DNA of 64,000 nucleotides, taken from Mycolicibacterium confluentis. Lineage in GTDB: Bacteria; Actinomycetota; Actinomycetes; Mycobacteriales; Mycobacteriaceae. The notes under the pieces are model-generated. The model worked only from the letters and a program-made list of their open reading frames with translations, did not search any database and had not been told where the DNA came from. A program made the translations under genes and the position numbers. The DNA is taken from the NCBI RefSeq assembly GCF_010729895.1, contig NZ_AP022612.1, positions 1,302,001 to 1,366,000 of the forward strand, given 5' to 3'. How positions within the stretch are numbered: the stretch's first letter is position 1; each line of letters starts with the position of its first letter. This document shows positions 48,009 through 61,557 of this stretch, in pieces.

Positions 48009-50353
48009 CGGGAGTCAGGAAATCCGGTGAGCTGCCGGAGGTGACGATCAGCGGCGACGCGCTGGTGCTCGCGTCCGTCTCGTCGCCGGCAGAGGCCGCC
48101 CTCCTCAACGACTGGATGCGCACGCAGCGTGCGAACCATCCCGAAGCCCAGATCGACGTGCTGCAGATGCCTGGCGAGGATCCGCCGCCGGGCGTGGTGG
48201 CCAGCCTGGTGGAGGAACTGCAGACCGGCGACGACCGTTCAGTGGTGCCAGTGCGGGTCTTCTGGGTGCCGGGCGGTCTGCCCACGCGGGTCAAGATCGT
48301 CGGCCTGTTGTCAGGCCGGGACACCTACCGTCCGCCGGAGATTCTGCAGCGCGGAATTCTGCGGCGGGACAAGAGCCGTGCCCGGGTGGTCGCGGGTGAG
48401 CCCGCCAAAGTGTCCGAGCTGCGCCAGCAGTGGCAGGACACCACGGTGGCGGACTCGCCCCGCGATTTCGCGCGATTCGTGCTGCGCCGCGCCAGCCTGG
48501 CCATCGAGCGGATCGAGCTTCGGCTTCTGGGGCCGGAGTACAAGTCGCCGCGGTTGATCAAGCCGGAGATGCTGGCGTCGAGCCGCTTTCGCGACGGGCT
48601 GGAGGGGATCCCTGGCGCCACGGTCGAGAAGGCTGGGGAGATGCTCGACGAACTGGCGACTGGGTGGAGTCGGTTCTCCGTTGACCTGATGCCCAACCTG
48701 GGCCGCGCGATCTTCAGCCGCGGTTTCGATCCCAACATCGACTACGACGGCACCGAGATCGAGTCGTTGCGGCGCGCGTTGGAAGCCCACCCAGCCGTTC
48801 TGCTGTTCTCGCACCGGTCCTACCTCGACGGCGCGATCGTGCCGGTGGCCATGCAGGAGAACAGGCTTCCGCCGGTGCACACCTTCGCCGGCATCAACCT
48901 GTCCTTCGGATTCATGGGTCCGCTGATGCGGCGCTCAGGTGTCATCTTCATCCGCCGCAAGCTCGACGATCCGCTGTACAAGTACGTGCTGCGGCAGTTC
49001 GTCGGTTACATCGTGGAGAAGCGGTTCAACCTCAGCTGGTCGATCGAGGGCACCCGGTCCCGTACCGGAAAGATGTTGCCGCCCAAGCTCGGTCTGCTGG
49101 CCTATGTCGCCGACGCGTACCTCGACGGCCGCAGCGACGACGTCCTGCTGCAACCGGTGTCGATCAGTTTCGACCAACTGCACGAGACCCGCGAGTACGC
49201 CGCGTACGCGCGCGGCGGTGAGAAGACGCCCGAGGGTGTCAGCTGGCTCTACAACTTCATCAAGGCCCAGGGCGAACGCAACTTCGGCAAGATCTATGTG
49301 CGCTTCCCACCCGCGGTGTCGATGCGTCAGCATCTGGGCCCGCCGCACGGGGAGTTCGAGAAGGATCCCGACGCGAAACGTCTTGCGCTGCAGAAGATGG
49401 CGTTCGACGTGTCGTGGCGCATTCTGGAGGCCACGCCGATCAACGCGACGGGTCTGGTGTCGGCGCTGCTGCTGACGACGCGCGGTGTCGCGCTCACACT
49501 CGATCAGGTGCACCACACGTTGGCGCCGTCGCTGGACTACCTGGAGCGCAAGGGCACGCCGATGACCGAATCGGCGCTGCGCCTGCGGACGCCCGAAGGT
49601 GTGCGGTCCGCCCTCGACGCACTGTCCGGAGGCAATCCCGTGACCCGGGTCGACAGTGGACGAGAACCGGTGTGGCGCATCGCTTCCGCAGATGAGCACG
49701 AGGCGGCGTTCTACCGCAACTCGATCATCCACGCCTTCCAGGAGACCTCGATCGTCGAGTTGGCCCTGGCGTATGCGGGCCGCGCGGAGGGTGACCGGCT
49801 TGAGGCGTTCTGGGCCCAGGCGATGCGCCTGCGCGATCTGCTGAAGTTCGAGTTCTACTTCGCCGATTCGGCGAGGTTCCGCGAGAACATCGCGCAGGAG
49901 ATGACCTGGCACGCCAACTGGGAGGCGCAGGTGGCCGCCGGGAGTGAGGGCATCGAGCGCCTGCTGTACGACAAGCAGCCGCTGATGGCGCACGCGATGC
50001 TGCGGCCGTTCATCGAGGCCTACGAGATCGTCGCGGACGTGCTGCGCGACTCGCCGGCCGACGTGTCGGAGAAGGACCTGACCGACCGGGCGCTCGGGGT
50101 GGGCAGCCAGTTGGCGGCCCAGCGCCGCGTGCGGAGCAGTGAGTCGGTGTCGGCGCTGCTCTTCGCGACGGCCCGGCAGGTCGTGGCCGACCAGGGTCTG
50201 CTGACACCGGCGCCCGACCTGGCCGAACGTCGCGAGGCGTTTCTGAAGGAACTGCGCGGCATCATGGCCGACATGCACAGAGTGCACATGATCTCGCGGC
50301 GGCACTTCCTCGAGCGGGACGCCGCACGCAGCGAGTCGGCCGACTCGGCCTGA
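48005..50353 (+). CDS. plsB2: Glycerol-3-phosphate acyltransferase
   Basis: 782 residues of the PlsB family, acylating glycerol-3-phosphate at sn-1 at the membrane. Block I is [10 protein letters not shown] (HX4D), block II near [15 protein letters not shown], block [14 protein letters not shown], and a later [13 protein letters not shown] start overlaps the preceding stop (GTGA). Third gene of the acyltransferase operon; a strong hairpin follows. Confidence 0.94.
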   Translation: MTGVRKSGELPEVTISGDALVLASVSSPAEAALLNDWMRTQRANHPEAQIDVLQMPGEDPPPGVVASLVEELQTGDDRSVVPVRVFWVPGGLPTRVKIVGLLSGRDTYRPPEILQRGILRRDKSRARVVAGEPAKVSELRQQWQDTTVADSPRDFARFVLRRASLAIERIELRLLGPEYKSPRLIKPEMLASSRFRDGLEGIPGATVEKAGEMLDELATGWSRFSVDLMPNLGRAIFSRGFDPNIDYDGTEIESLRRALEAHPAVLLFSHRSYLDGAIVPVAMQENRLPPVHTFAGINLSFGFMGPLMRRSGVIFIRRKLDDPLYKYVLRQFVGYIVEKRFNLSWSIEGTRSRTGKMLPPKLGLLAYVADAYLDGRSDDVLLQPVSISFDQLHETREYAAYARGGEKTPEGVSWLYNFIKAQGERNFGKIYVRFPPAVSMRQHLGPPHGEFEKDPDAKRLALQKMAFDVSWRILEATPINATGLVSALLLTTRGVALTLDQVHHTLAPSLDYLERKGTPMTESALRLRTPEGVRSALDALSGGNPVTRVDSGREPVWRIASADEHEAAFYRNSIIHAFQETSIVELALAYAGRAEGDRLEAFWAQAMRLRDLLKFEFYFADSARFRENIAQEMTWHANWEAQVAAGSEGIERLLYDKQPLMAHAMLRPFIEAYEIVADVLRDSPADVSEKDLTDRALGVGSQLAAQRRVRSSESVSALLFATARQVVADQGLLTPAPDLAERREAFLKELRGIMADMHRVHMISRRHFLERDAARSESADSA

Positions 50354-50369
50354 TCCCGTCGGCGTCGCC

Positions 50370-50414
50370 GGGCGTCGCCCAACTGACGGCGCCGGGCGAC
50401 GCCCAGAGTTTCTT
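50370..50414 (+). terminator. Terminator of the acyltransferase operon
   Basis: GGGCGTCGCCC (50370-50380) and GGGCGACGCCC (50394-50404) form an 11-bp stem, 17 bases after the plsB2 stop. A T-rich stretch TTTCTTCTTC follows. Confidence 0.7.
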
Positions 50415-50514
50415 CTTCACCCATCGGCCCAGGGACGGGTGCGAACACCTCAACTCTGCGGCGCAGGGAGGCAGGCGACGTGGATCACCACGGCGGTGGT
50501 CATACGCTGGAACG

Positions 50515-52515
50515 ATGACCGCATCCGTCCGCACCCGTTCGATCTCGGTGTGGCCGCTGCTGCTCGGCGTGGGCCTGCTGGCCGGATTGACGGCCGCGGC
50601 CCTGGCGGCGCTGGCGTTGGCCGACGCGCTCACCGCGAGTGGACTGCCAGACCCAGGACCGGTCACGACGGTCGGCCTGCCGTTCGTCCGGGCTGCGGGA
50701 GAGATCGCCGCGGCGTGTGCGATTGGAAGCTTCCTGTTCGCGGCCTTCTTCGTACCGCCCCAGCAGAACGGTGTACTCGACGCCGCGGGCTACCGGGCCC
50801 TGCGCACCGGGACCGTCGCGATGGGGTTGTGGGCGGTGTGCGCGGCGCTGCTGGTCCCGCTGACGGTGTCCGACGTGTCGGGTCAGCCGCTGCGGGAACA
50901 CCTCAGCGTTATCGAGTTGTGGTCAGCCGCGGGTTTCGTCGACACCGCGAGTGCGTGGCGCTGGACCGCCGTCCTGGCCGCGCTGTTGACGCTGTGCAGC
51001 ATCCCCGTCCTGCGCTGGTCGTGGACTCCGGCGCTGTTCGCCGGCGCGCTGGTGACCATGCTGCCGTTGGGCCTGACCGGCCACTCGTCGGCCGGCGGGG
51101 CACATGACCTCGGCACCAACAGCCTGCTGATCCACCTCGTGGCGACGACGGTGTGGGCCGGCGGCCTGCTGGCGCTGCTCGCGCACGCACTGCGCGGCGG
51201 TGAACACGGTGCCCTCGCAGCGCGCCGGTTCTCGTCGGTGGCGCTGTGGTGCTTTGTGGCGGTCGCGGCCTCGGGGCTGATCAACGCGCTGCTGCGGATG
51301 CGTCCGGCCGACCTGCTGAGCACGGGGTACGGCGCGTTGATCCTGGCCAAGATCGTCGCCCTGGGAGCGTTGGGCGTGCTGGGGTGGCAACAGCGGCGCT
51401 CCGGCGTCGCAGCCCTGCAGGCGCAGCCGTCGTCCCGCGGTCCGCTGATCCGGCTGGCCGTGACCGAGGCGGTTCTCTTCGGGCTGACGTTCGGGGTCGC
51501 AGTCGCGTTGGGACGCACCCCGCCGCCACCACCGATCAACCTCAACCCGACCGTCCCCGAAGTCGAGCTCGGCTACGACTTCTCCGGCCCACCGACCGTG
51601 GCGCGCCTGCTGTTCGACTGGCGCTTCGACCTGCTGTTCGGCACGGCCGCACTGGTCTTCGCGGTGGTGTATCTGGCCGGAGTCCGCCGCCTGCGCAAGC
51701 GCGGCGACGCGTGGCCCCCGGGGCGTGTGCTGGCCTGGTTGCTGGGCTGCGCGACGCTGCTGGTGGCCACCTCGTCGGGGCTGGGCCGCTACATGCCGGC
51801 GATGTTCAGCATGCACATGGCCGCCCACATGCTGCTGTCGATGCTGGTGCCGATCCTGCTGGTGCTCGGCGCGCCGGTGACGCTGGCCCTGCGGGCGCTG
51901 CCGACGGCTGGCCGCGACGGTCCACCGGGCCTGCGGGAGTGGCTGCTGGCGGCGCTGCACAGCCGGTGGTCGAAGTTCTTCACGAACCCGATCGTGGCGA
52001 CGATCATGTTCGTCGCGGGTTTCTACGGCCTGTACTTCGGCGGCATCTTCGACGCCGCGGCCGGAAGTCACGCCGGCCACGTCGCGATGAACATCCACTT
52101 CCTGCTGTCGGGGTACCTCTTCTATTGGGTCGTGATCGGGATCGATCCGACGCCGCGGCCCATCCCGCCGCTGGGCAAGCTGGGCATGGTGTTCGCGTCG
52201 CTGCCGCTGCACGCGTTCTTCGGCGTGGTGCTGATGGGCATGAACACCGTGCTGGCCGAGGGGTTCTACCGCTCGCTGCTGCTGCCGTGGCCCAAAGACC
52301 TGCTGGAAGACCAGAAGCTGGGCGGCGGCATTGCGTGGTCGGCCGGTGAGGTGCCGCTGGTCGTCGTGATGATCGCGCTGCTGATCCAGTGGACCCGCAG
52401 CGACCGCAGGACCGCCAAGCGCCTCGACCGTGCCGCCGACCGCGACGACGACGCGGACCTCGCGGCCTACAACGCGATGCTGGCCAAGCTGTCCCAGCAC
52501 GACCGGAACCCGTAG
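50515..52515 (+). CDS. CopD/CtaG fused copper-related membrane protein
   Basis: 666 residues, largely hydrophobic with about 14-16 membrane segments. The first half resembles CopD copper-resistance proteins (RAAGEIAAACAIGSFLFAA, LIHLVATTVWAGGLLALL) and the second half CtaG/caa3-type assembly proteins (FSMHMAAHMLLSMLVPILLVLGAP, MNIHFLLSGYLFYWVVIGIDP). His/Met pairs in membrane helices suggest copper handling for cytochrome oxidase assembly. TACGCT lies 6 nt before the ATG and there is no ribosome site, so the transcript may be leaderless. Relative of Rv0102. Confidence 0.85.
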   Translation: MTASVRTRSISVWPLLLGVGLLAGLTAAALAALALADALTASGLPDPGPVTTVGLPFVRAAGEIAAACAIGSFLFAAFFVPPQQNGVLDAAGYRALRTGTVAMGLWAVCAALLVPLTVSDVSGQPLREHLSVIELWSAAGFVDTASAWRWTAVLAALLTLCSIPVLRWSWTPALFAGALVTMLPLGLTGHSSAGGAHDLGTNSLLIHLVATTVWAGGLLALLAHALRGGEHGALAARRFSSVALWCFVAVAASGLINALLRMRPADLLSTGYGALILAKIVALGALGVLGWQQRRSGVAALQAQPSSRGPLIRLAVTEAVLFGLTFGVAVALGRTPPPPPINLNPTVPEVELGYDFSGPPTVARLLFDWRFDLLFGTAALVFAVVYLAGVRRLRKRGDAWPPGRVLAWLLGCATLLVATSSGLGRYMPAMFSMHMAAHMLLSMLVPILLVLGAPVTLALRALPTAGRDGPPGLREWLLAALHSRWSKFFTNPIVATIMFVAGFYGLYFGGIFDAAAGSHAGHVAMNIHFLLSGYLFYWVVIGIDPTPRPIPPLGKLGMVFASLPLHAFFGVVLMGMNTVLAEGFYRSLLLPWPKDLLEDQKLGGGIAWSAGEVPLVVVMIALLIQWTRSDRRTAKRLDRAADRDDDADLAAYNAMLAKLSQHDRNP

Positions 52516-52532
52516 CTCCGCGACGGGCCGTG

Positions 52533-52579
52533 TTTGTACAGAGACACGCCGCGTTTCGCGTACCAAGGCGGACGCTCAC
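52533..52579. repeat. Copy of the GTAC-flanked intergenic repeat
   Basis: TTTGTAC (52533-52539), then GACACGCCGCG and GCGTACCAA, followed by GGACGCTC. It matches the copy at 10333-10379 over most of its length and lies just after the CopD/CtaG gene and before the convergent allophanate hydrolase gene. Confidence 0.5.
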
Positions 52580-52627
52580 CGAGGAGAGAGTGCACGCTCG
52601 GCGAGGACTGAGCGGCCGCTCGTCGGC

Positions 52628-54253
52628 TCAGACCTGCCCGGCCGCGATCGCCGCGGGCCAACTGCCGTACGCGCTGATGTCGCGGCCCGCGTCGGCCGCG
52701 GCGCCGTCGCATCCGAACCCGGTGACCCACGTGCCGTCGGCCAACTCCACCTTGCCCAACTGCATGGGTGCGGGCAGCTGAGCCAGGAACCGGCCCAGGG
52801 CCGCAGGGGAGAGCAACCAGCGCTGACCCGTGAGCGCGGTGCCGTCGGCATCGTCGGGCACTCGGCCGATCGCCGGTTTGGGCGGCACGGTGTCCATCGC
52901 CGTCATGCGGTAGCGCGGCGCGGTGACGACCTCACCGGCCCACCGGGCGCCCAGGTCGGTCAGTTGATGCGTCAGCGGGCCGCCCAGCAGATGCGCGCCG
53001 AACACCACGAGTTCGGTGTTCGGGGCCACGGCCAGCGGCCAGGCCTGCTGCCGTGACTCGTCGCCGGTGATCAGCGCGGCGATGTCCAGGGCCACCGCGT
53101 CCTCGAAGGCCCGAGCCAGGACCGTGACGCCGAACTGTGCGGCGGCGGCCATCCCCGCCGGCACCGCGACGCCGCACAGGTCGAACAGATTGCAGAAGTT
53201 GGTGTAGGTGCCCATCCGCGAATTGACCCCCACCGGGTCCGCGGCGACGTCGGCCAGACGTGGATGCATCGGCGCGGTGGGGACCAGCAGCGCGTCGGCG
53301 CCGGCCAGGTGGGTCATGGCCTCGTCACGCAGGCGGGCCACCTCGCGACGGTCGCTGACCAGGCGGTGCGCCGGGTGCTCACGGGCCGCGGCGATGATGC
53401 CCTTGACCACGGGGTCCACCGCGGCATCGGGCTGGCCGTCGATGAATTCGCCTGTGGCGGCGTAGCGTTCGCTGACCAGTGCACCGTCGTAGAGCAGTTT
53501 GGCGGCGGCCAGGAACGGGGCGATGGGCACGGTGATGATCTGCGCGCCCGCGGCTTTCAGGCGGGCCACCGTGGTGTCGAACGCCGCATGCCAGGTCGCG
53601 TCCAGCTCGGGCAGTTCGTCGGGGATCGCGACGACGGGTTGTGGGGGCGCGGCCAGTCTCGCGTCGCTTGGCCATGTTCGGCCCGCCGCGCCACTGGCCA
53701 TGGCCGCCATGGCCCGGTCGGCCACGTCCAGGTTCGACGCGAAAATGGTGACACAGTCATAGGATTCGCACGCCGGGACGACGCCGTCGGTGCTGATGAC
53801 GCCGACGGTGGGCTTGATTCCGACGATGCCCTGCAGCGCGGCGGGCACCCGGCCCGACCCGGCGGTGTCGGTGCCGATCGCGATGTCGACCTCGCCGGTG
53901 GCCACGGCGACCGCCGAACCCGAACTCGAACCACCGCTGATGAACTCCGGCCGTCGGCTGTCGGGCACCGCGCCGTGGGGTGAGCGGGTGCCCACCAGTC
54001 CGGTGGCGAACTGGTCGAGGTTGGTCTTGCCGACCACGACTGCACCCGCTGCGCGCAGGGCGGCGACCACTGCGGCGTCGCGTTCGGGGGAGTACGCGAA
54101 CTCCGGGCAGGCGGCCGTGGTCTTCAGGCCTGCGGCGTCGACGTTGTCCTTGACAGCCAGTCGCAGGCCGGCCAGCGGGCCACCCGCGGCACGGCTTGCG
54201 GCGAGATCCGCCTCGACGTCGGCCTGGGGTCTGCGGCTGATCCATACGGACAT
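52628..54253 (-). CDS. atzF: Allophanate hydrolase
   Basis: 541 residues. The amidase domain has the Ser-cisSer-Lys triad: Lys in RLAVKDNVDAAG, cis-Ser in ISGGSSSGSAVAVA, and nucleophile Ser in GTDTAGSGRVPAAL. A second C-terminal domain (FGAHLLGGPLTHQLTDLGA) is the allophanate hydrolase C-terminal domain that finishes urea-1-carboxylate degradation to CO2 and ammonia. No urea carboxylase gene is in the window. On the minus strand TAGTTT lies 6 nt before the ATG, so a leaderless message is likely. Confidence 0.9.
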   Translation of the reverse strand: MSVWISRRPQADVEADLAASRAAGGPLAGLRLAVKDNVDAAGLKTTAACPEFAYSPERDAAVVAALRAAGAVVVGKTNLDQFATGLVGTRSPHGAVPDSRRPEFISGGSSSGSAVAVATGEVDIAIGTDTAGSGRVPAALQGIVGIKPTVGVISTDGVVPACESYDCVTIFASNLDVADRAMAAMASGAAGRTWPSDARLAAPPQPVVAIPDELPELDATWHAAFDTTVARLKAAGAQIITVPIAPFLAAAKLLYDGALVSERYAATGEFIDGQPDAAVDPVVKGIIAAAREHPAHRLVSDRREVARLRDEAMTHLAGADALLVPTAPMHPRLADVAADPVGVNSRMGTYTNFCNLFDLCGVAVPAGMAAAAQFGVTVLARAFEDAVALDIAALITGDESRQQAWPLAVAPNTELVVFGAHLLGGPLTHQLTDLGARWAGEVVTAPRYRMTAMDTVPPKPAIGRVPDDADGTALTGQRWLLSPAALGRFLAQLPAPMQLGKVELADGTWVTGFGCDGAAADAGRDISAYGSWPAAIAAGQV

Positions 54254-54404
54254 GTCGCAAAACTAGCGCTTGACAGGTATTCGCGCGACTCCACAGTTGC
54301 GACTTCATCCACAGTCCGCCGTGGCGGTCGTCCCGAGGCGCCTTCGGATGTCGGACCCGTCGGGCGGACTGGGGTCAGCAACCGCACAACGAAAGGACCC
54401 CGCA

Positions 54405-54845
54405 ATGTTCGAAACACCCATCACCGTGATCGGCCGCATCGTCACTGACCCGACCCGGCGTCACGTTGGCGATCAGGACGTCGTCAAGTTCCGGCTGGCC
54501 AGCAATGCGCGTCGACGCACCGCCGACGGCACCTGGGAGCCCGGGAACTCGCTGTATCTGGCGGTCAACTGCTGGGGCAAGCTGGCCACCGGCGTCGCCG
54601 GCAGCCTGGCCAAGGGTGACGCGGTGATCTGCGTCGGGTCGGTCCACACCGCCGAATACGACGACAAGGAGGGCAACCGCCGGTCGTCGCTGGAGATGCG
54701 CGCGACCAGCGTCGGCCCGGACCTGTCCAGGTACCTCGTGGAACTCAAGCGGGTCGAGGAGCGGCCCGGTCCGGGCCCCATCCTGGATGCCGCAGACGCG
54801 TCGGACGAGCGGGAGGACGAGCAGGAACACGACACCGCGGCCTGA
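54405..54845 (+). CDS. ssbB: Paralogous single-stranded DNA-binding protein
   Basis: 146 residues with an OB-fold (ITVIGRIVTDPTRR, VKFRLASNARR, LYLAVNCWGKLATGV, GDAVICVGSVHTAEY). It lacks the Gly-rich region and the conserved acidic DxDxPF tip of canonical SSB and ends in an acidic tail. These traits fit mycobacterial SsbB (Rv2478c). ATG 54405 with AAAGGA upstream is used; the longer frame to 54270 has no support. Confidence 0.9.
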   Translation: MFETPITVIGRIVTDPTRRHVGDQDVVKFRLASNARRRTADGTWEPGNSLYLAVNCWGKLATGVAGSLAKGDAVICVGSVHTAEYDDKEGNRRSSLEMRATSVGPDLSRYLVELKRVEERPGPGPILDAADASDEREDEQEHDTAA

Positions 54846-54856
54846 CACCGACCGGG

Positions 54857-54885
54857 ACGTGACGGGTCCGCCGCACCCGTCACGT
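54857..54885 (+). terminator. Terminator after ssbB
   Basis: ACGTGACGGGT (54857-54867) and ACCCGTCACGT (54875-54885) form a perfect 11-bp stem with a 7-base loop, 11 bases after the ssbB stop. Confidence 0.65.
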
Positions 54886-54956
54886 TCGGCGGCGCCGGCT
54901 GACCCGCCTAGGATGGTCGCGAGTATTCCTGCCGACCAGAAAGGCGACACTGCGGC

Positions 54957-56630
<1,674 letters not shown>

Positions 56631-56679
56631 TGTGACGGCTGCGCGTCGGTGGCCGCAGCAGGCGACTCCGACGAGGCAC

Positions 56680-56693
56680 CTACAGCGCTGTAG
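56680..56693. promoter_or_regulatory. Palindrome next to the gdh ribosome binding site
   Basis: CTACAGCGCTGTAG is a perfect 14-base palindrome that ends three bases before the AGGAG (56696-56700) of gdh. It could be a repressor site or a small hairpin occluding translation. Confidence 0.45.
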
Positions 56694-56707
56694 TCAGGAG
56701 TGACCGC

Positions 56708-59700
56708 ATGACGGTGAATCCCGGGGCCGAGACGGCCGAGACGTCCCACGCTCGTCCACCGGTCCCGGACAGACTCCCCTCGACGGCGGTCGACCGACTC
56801 CGGCAGGCGTTCCTCGGCACCTACCGCGGCCCACACGGCGACGCGCCCGAGACCGACATCGGTACCGGGGGAGCGGACGGCGCCGCCGCGGTCTCGGATG
56901 CGCTGCTGGCGGCGCACGTCAGCCTGGGACAGCGACGCCGGGACGGCGAGACCGCGGTGGCCGTCGTCGGCGACGCGGCGCAGGGTTCGGCGCTGCTGGT
57001 GGTCACCGACCAGTCCGAGATGCTGATGGACTCGGTGACGGTGCTGCTGCACCGCCTCGGGGTGGCCTACGTGGCGATCATGAATCCTTCGTTCGAGGTG
57101 CGCCGCGACGGTGACGGTGAGCTTCTCGACATCGAACCGGCCACCGCGGATGAGACGGACCGGCTCGTCGAGACCTGGGTCCAGGTGGCGCTGTCGCCGA
57201 CGGTGGATCGGCGCGCGCTGGACAAGGCCCAACGCCTCATCCCCGACGTGCTGGCCGACGCCCGCCAGGTGACCCGGGACTCCGTACCCATGTCCCAACG
57301 ACTGCAGGAACTCGCCGATGCGCTCGACGGCGACACCGGCGACCGTTTCCCCGGCGCCGACCGTCGCGACGTGGCCGGGTGGCTGCGGTGGCTGGCCGAC
57401 GGTCATTTCGTGCTGTTGGGCCACCAGCGCTGCGAGGTGCGCGACGGGCACGTCGCCGTGGACGAGGCCAGCCGACTGGGCGTGCTGAAGTTGCGGGACG
57501 ACGAACTGCCGCGGCTCACCGGTGACGACGATCTGTTGGTGTTGGCCCAGGCGACGATCCCCAGCTACCTGCGGTACGGCGCGTACCCGTACATCGTCGC
57601 CGTGCGTGAACGCGGCGCAGCGGGCACGGTGATCGAGCACCGCTTCGTCGGGTTGTTCACGGTGACCGCGATCAACGCCAATGTCATGGAGATTCCGCTG
57701 ATTTCGCGTCGCGTGCAGGACGCCCTGGCAATGGCGGCCAAGGACCCCAGCCAACCCGGGCAGCTGCTGCTGGACGTCATCCAGACCGTGCCGCGCTCGG
57801 AGTTGTTCGCGTTGTCGGCCCAGGAACTGCACGACATGGCGATGGTCGTGATCGAAATGGGTTCCCGGCGCCGCACGCTGCTGTTCGCGCGGGCCGACCG
57901 ACTCGGCCACTTCGTGTCCTGTCTGGTCTACCTGCCGCGCGACCGCTACACCACGGACGTGCGCCTGGAGATGCAGGACATCCTGGTCCGCGAGTTTGGC
58001 GGGGTGGGCATTGAGTACGCCGCTCGAGTCAGTGAATCACCTTGGGCGCTGGTGCATTTCACGGTCAAGCTGCCTGACCGCACGCAACCGGAGGGCATCG
58101 ACGTCTCCCTGGAGAACGAGACGCGGATCCAGGCGCTGCTCACCGAGGCCGCCCGCACCTGGGGCGATCGCCTGCTCGGTGCGGTGCTCGCCGATCCGAA
58201 CGAGCGGGCCACCGCGGAGCACTACGCCGCGGCGCTGCCCGAGTCCTACCGTCAGGTCGTCGCTCCCGCGGATGCGCTGGCCGACATCGCGGTCATCGAA
58301 AGCCTGAGCGCCGACGCCGTCAAGTTGGTCCTGACAGCGGACTTCGAGACCCGGCACCACCAACTCAACTGGTATCTGGGCGGTCGGTCGGCGTCGCTGT
58401 CGGAACTGCTGCCGATGCTGCAGTGCATGGGTGTGGTGGTGCTGGAGGAACGGCCCTTCACGGTCACACGGCCCGACGGTCTTCAGGTGTGGCTCTACCA
58501 GTTCCGCATCTCACCGCGCCCCGAGATCCCGGCCCCCGGACCCGATGAGATCGACGGGGTGGCCGAGCGGTTCGCCGACTCCGTGACCGCCATCTGGCAG
58601 GGTCGCGTGGAGATCGACCGGTTCAACGAACTGGTGCTGCGGGCGGGGCTGACGTGGCAGCAGGTCGTGATCATCCGCGCCTACGCGAAATACCTGAAGC
58701 AGGCCGGTTTTCCGTACGGCCAGTCGCACATCGAGACCGTCATCAACGACAACGCGAAGACCGCGCGGTCGCTGGTCGAACTCTACGAGGCGCTGTTCGA
58801 CCCTGAGCAGTCCGACGCGACGAAGTCAGCGGCGCAGGCGGCCGCCGCGGCCGTGGCCGCCGACATCGACGCCCTGGTGAGCCTGGACACCGACCGGGTG
58901 CTGCGCGCATTCGCCTCCCTGATCCAGGCCACACTGCGCACCAATTACTTTGTGACAAGGCCGGAGTCGGCACGAAGTAAAGGGGTGCTCGCGACCAAAC
59001 TCAATCCCGGTCTGATCGACGAACTGCCGTTGCCCAGGCCCCGATTCGAGATCTTCGTCTACTCACCCCGGGTCGAGGGCGTGCATCTGCGCTTCGGCGC
59101 GGTGGCGCGCGGTGGACTGCGCTGGTCGGATCGACGCGAGGATTTCCGCACCGAGATCCTCGGCCTGGTCAAGGCGCAGGCGGTCAAGAACGCCGTCATC
59201 GTGCCGGTCGGCGCCAAGGGTGGCTTCGTCGTGAAGCATCCGCCTGCGCCCATCGGTGACCCCGCGGCAGACCGCGAAGCCACCCGCAACGAGGGTGTCG
59301 CGTGCTACCGCCTGTTCATCGCGGGACTGCTCGACGTGACCGACAACGTCGAGACCGCGACCCGCGCGGTCGTGCCGCCGCCACAGGTCGTCCGCCGCGA
59401 CGGCGAGGACGCCTACCTGGTGGTTGCGGCCGACAAGGGCACCGCGACATTCTCCGACATCGCCAACGACGTCGCCAAGTCCTACGGATTCTGGCTGGGC
59501 GACGCGTTCGCGTCCGGCGGATCGGTCGGCTACGACCACAAGGCCATGGGCATCACCGCCAGGGGTGCGTGGGAGAGCGTCAAGCGACACTTCCGCGAGA
59601 TGGGGATGGACACGCAGTCGCAGGACTTCACCGTCGTCGGCGTCGGGGACATGAGCGGTGACGTCTTCGGCAACGGAATGCTGCTGTCCGAGCACATTCG

Positions 59701-61540
59701 GCTGATCGCGGCGTTCAACCACCTGCACATCTTCGTCGACCCCACCCCGGATGCCGCGTCGTCCTGGCAGGAGCGCCGGCGCCTGTTCGATCTGCCGCGG
59801 TCCACGTGGGACGACTACGACAAGTCGTTGATCTCCGCCGGCGGTGGGGTTTTCAGCCGCGAGCAGAAGTCCATTCCGATCAGCGCCGAGATGCGCAGGG
59901 CGCTGGGCATCAGTGCCGAGGTCACCGAACTGACCCCGCCCGCACTGGTCAAGGCGATCCTGATGGCGCCGGTGGACCTGCTCTGGAACGGCGGCATCGG
60001 CACGTACGTCAAGGCCGAGACCGAATCCGATGCCGACGTCGGTGACCGCGCCAACGACTTGGTGCGCGTCAACGGAAATCAGGTGCGCGCCAAGGTGATC
60101 GGGGAGGGCGGCAACCTCGGCGTCACGTCCCGTGGTCGTGTCGAGTTCGACCTCGCCGGTGGCCGGATCAACACCGACGCCCTGGACAACTCTGCCGGTG
60201 TGGACTGCTCCGACCATGAGGTCAACATCAAGATCCTCGTGGATTCGCTTGTCACACTGGGCAAGGTCGACGCAGGCGAACGGTCGGCGCTGCTGGAGTC
60301 GATGACCGACGAGGTCGGCGCACTGGTGCTCGAGAACAACGCGGAGCAGAACGACCTGATGGGCACCAGTCGTGCCAACGCCGCGGCCCTGCTCAACGTG
60401 CACGCCCGCCAGATCAAGGAACTCGAGCACACCCGCGGCCTCAACCGCGACCTCGAGGCCCTGCCCGCCGACAAGGAGATCAGGCGGCGCATCGACGCCG
60501 GGATCGGTTTGACCTCACCGGAACTGGCGACGCTGATGGCCCACGTCAAGCTCGCGCTCAAGGACGAGTTGCTGGCCAGCGAACTGCCCGACCAGGAGGT
60601 GTTCGCGTCCCGGCTGCCGAACTACTTCCCCCGGCAGTTGCGAGACCGCTTCACCGCCGAGGTCCGCAACCATCAGCTGAGTAGCGAGATCATCACGACC
60701 ATGCTCGTCAACGACATGGTCGACACGGCCGGAATCACCTACGCCTACCGCATCACCGAGGACGTCGGGGTCGGCTACGTCGACGCCGTGCGGACGTATG
60801 CGGCCACCGATGCGATCTTCGGCATCGGCGACGTGTGGCGGCAGATTCGGTCCGCATCGCTGGAAAACGACATTCCCGTGCACATTTCGGACCGGATGAC
60901 GCTGGACCTGCGCAGGCTCATCGATCGTGCTGGCCGCTGGCTGCTGAACTACCGCCCCCAGCCGCTGGCCGTCGGCGCCGAGATCAACCGGTTCGCGGCC
61001 AAGGTCGCCGCACTGACGCCGAGAATGCGCGAGTGGCTGCGCGGGGACGATCTGGCGATCGTCACTAAGGAGGCCGACGAGTTCGCGGCCCACGGCGCCC
61101 CGAAGGATCTGGCCTTCATGGTGAGCACAGGTCTCTACCAGTACAGCCTGCTCGACGTGATCGACGTCGCCGACATCGTGGACAGGGACGTCGTCGAGGT
61201 GGCTGACGCCTACTTCGCGCTCATGGACCATCTCGGCACCGACGGTCTGCTGACCGCGGTGTCGGGGCTGCCCCGCGATGACCGGTGGCACGCCCTGGCT
61301 CGTCTGGCCATCCGGGACGACCTCTACAGTTCGTTGCGCATGCTCACCCTTGACGTGCTCGCGGTCGGCGAGCCCGAGGAGAGCGGCGAGGAGAAGATCG
61401 AGGAGTGGCAGCAGACCAACTCCTCGAGGTTGGCGCGGGCGCGGCGGACGCTCGGCGAGATCAATGCCGACGGCGCGCACGACCTGGCGACGCTGTCGGT
61501 GGCGGCGCGCCAGATCCGCAACATGACGAGAACGAGTTGA
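56708..61540 (+). CDS. gdh: NAD-dependent glutamate dehydrogenase, 180-kDa class
   Basis: 1610 residues, equivalent to Rv2476c. The enzyme converts glutamate to 2-oxoglutarate and ammonium. A long N-terminal region holds ACT-like segments. The catalytic core (about 720-1230) contains [28 protein letters not shown] and the substrate-binding Lys in [12 protein letters not shown], then the NAD-binding part with [18 protein letters not shown]. The C-terminal third is helical. In mycobacteria this enzyme is controlled by the FHA protein GarA. A palindrome sits just before the ribosome site AGGAG. Confidence 0.95.
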   Translation: MTVNPGAETAETSHARPPVPDRLPSTAVDRLRQAFLGTYRGPHGDAPETDIGTGGADGAAAVSDALLAAHVSLGQRRRDGETAVAVVGDAAQGSALLVVTDQSEMLMDSVTVLLHRLGVAYVAIMNPSFEVRRDGDGELLDIEPATADETDRLVETWVQVALSPTVDRRALDKAQRLIPDVLADARQVTRDSVPMSQRLQELADALDGDTGDRFPGADRRDVAGWLRWLADGHFVLLGHQRCEVRDGHVAVDEASRLGVLKLRDDELPRLTGDDDLLVLAQATIPSYLRYGAYPYIVAVRERGAAGTVIEHRFVGLFTVTAINANVMEIPLISRRVQDALAMAAKDPSQPGQLLLDVIQTVPRSELFALSAQELHDMAMVVIEMGSRRRTLLFARADRLGHFVSCLVYLPRDRYTTDVRLEMQDILVREFGGVGIEYAARVSESPWALVHFTVKLPDRTQPEGIDVSLENETRIQALLTEAARTWGDRLLGAVLADPNERATAEHYAAALPESYRQVVAPADALADIAVIESLSADAVKLVLTADFETRHHQLNWYLGGRSASLSELLPMLQCMGVVVLEERPFTVTRPDGLQVWLYQFRISPRPEIPAPGPDEIDGVAERFADSVTAIWQGRVEIDRFNELVLRAGLTWQQVVIIRAYAKYLKQAGFPYGQSHIETVINDNAKTARSLVELYEALFDPEQSDATKSAAQAAAAAVAADIDALVSLDTDRVLRAFASLIQATLRTNYFVTRPESARSKGVLATKLNPGLIDELPLPRPRFEIFVYSPRVEGVHLRFGAVARGGLRWSDRREDFRTEILGLVKAQAVKNAVIVPVGAKGGFVVKHPPAPIGDPAADREATRNEGVACYRLFIAGLLDVTDNVETATRAVVPPPQVVRRDGEDAYLVVAADKGTATFSDIANDVAKSYGFWLGDAFASGGSVGYDHKAMGITARGAWESVKRHFREMGMDTQSQDFTVVGVGDMSGDVFGNGMLLSEHIRLIAAFNHLHIFVDPTPDAASSWQERRRLFDLPRSTWDDYDKSLISAGGGVFSREQKSIPISAEMRRALGISAEVTELTPPALVKAILMAPVDLLWNGGIGTYVKAETESDADVGDRANDLVRVNGNQVRAKVIGEGGNLGVTSRGRVEFDLAGGRINTDALDNSAGVDCSDHEVNIKILVDSLVTLGKVDAGERSALLESMTDEVGALVLENNAEQNDLMGTSRANAAALLNVHARQIKELEHTRGLNRDLEALPADKEIRRRIDAGIGLTSPELATLMAHVKLALKDELLASELPDQEVFASRLPNYFPRQLRDRFTAEVRNHQLSSEIITTMLVNDMVDTAGITYAYRITEDVGVGYVDAVRTYAATDAIFGIGDVWRQIRSASLENDIPVHISDRMTLDLRRLIDRAGRWLLNYRPQPLAVGAEINRFAAKVAALTPRMREWLRGDDLAIVTKEADEFAAHGAPKDLAFMVSTGLYQYSLLDVIDVADIVDRDVVEVADAYFALMDHLGTDGLLTAVSGLPRDDRWHALARLAIRDDLYSSLRMLTLDVLAVGEPEESGEEKIEEWQQTNSSRLARARRTLGEINADGAHDLATLSVAARQIRNMTRTS

Positions 61541-61557
61541 ACGGGAGCAACAGGTAA

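Noticed and set aside
54270..54404. N-terminal extension of ssbB
   Set aside because: The extension has no similarity to SSB proteins and the ATG at 54405 has a purine-rich site and gives the conserved MFETP start.
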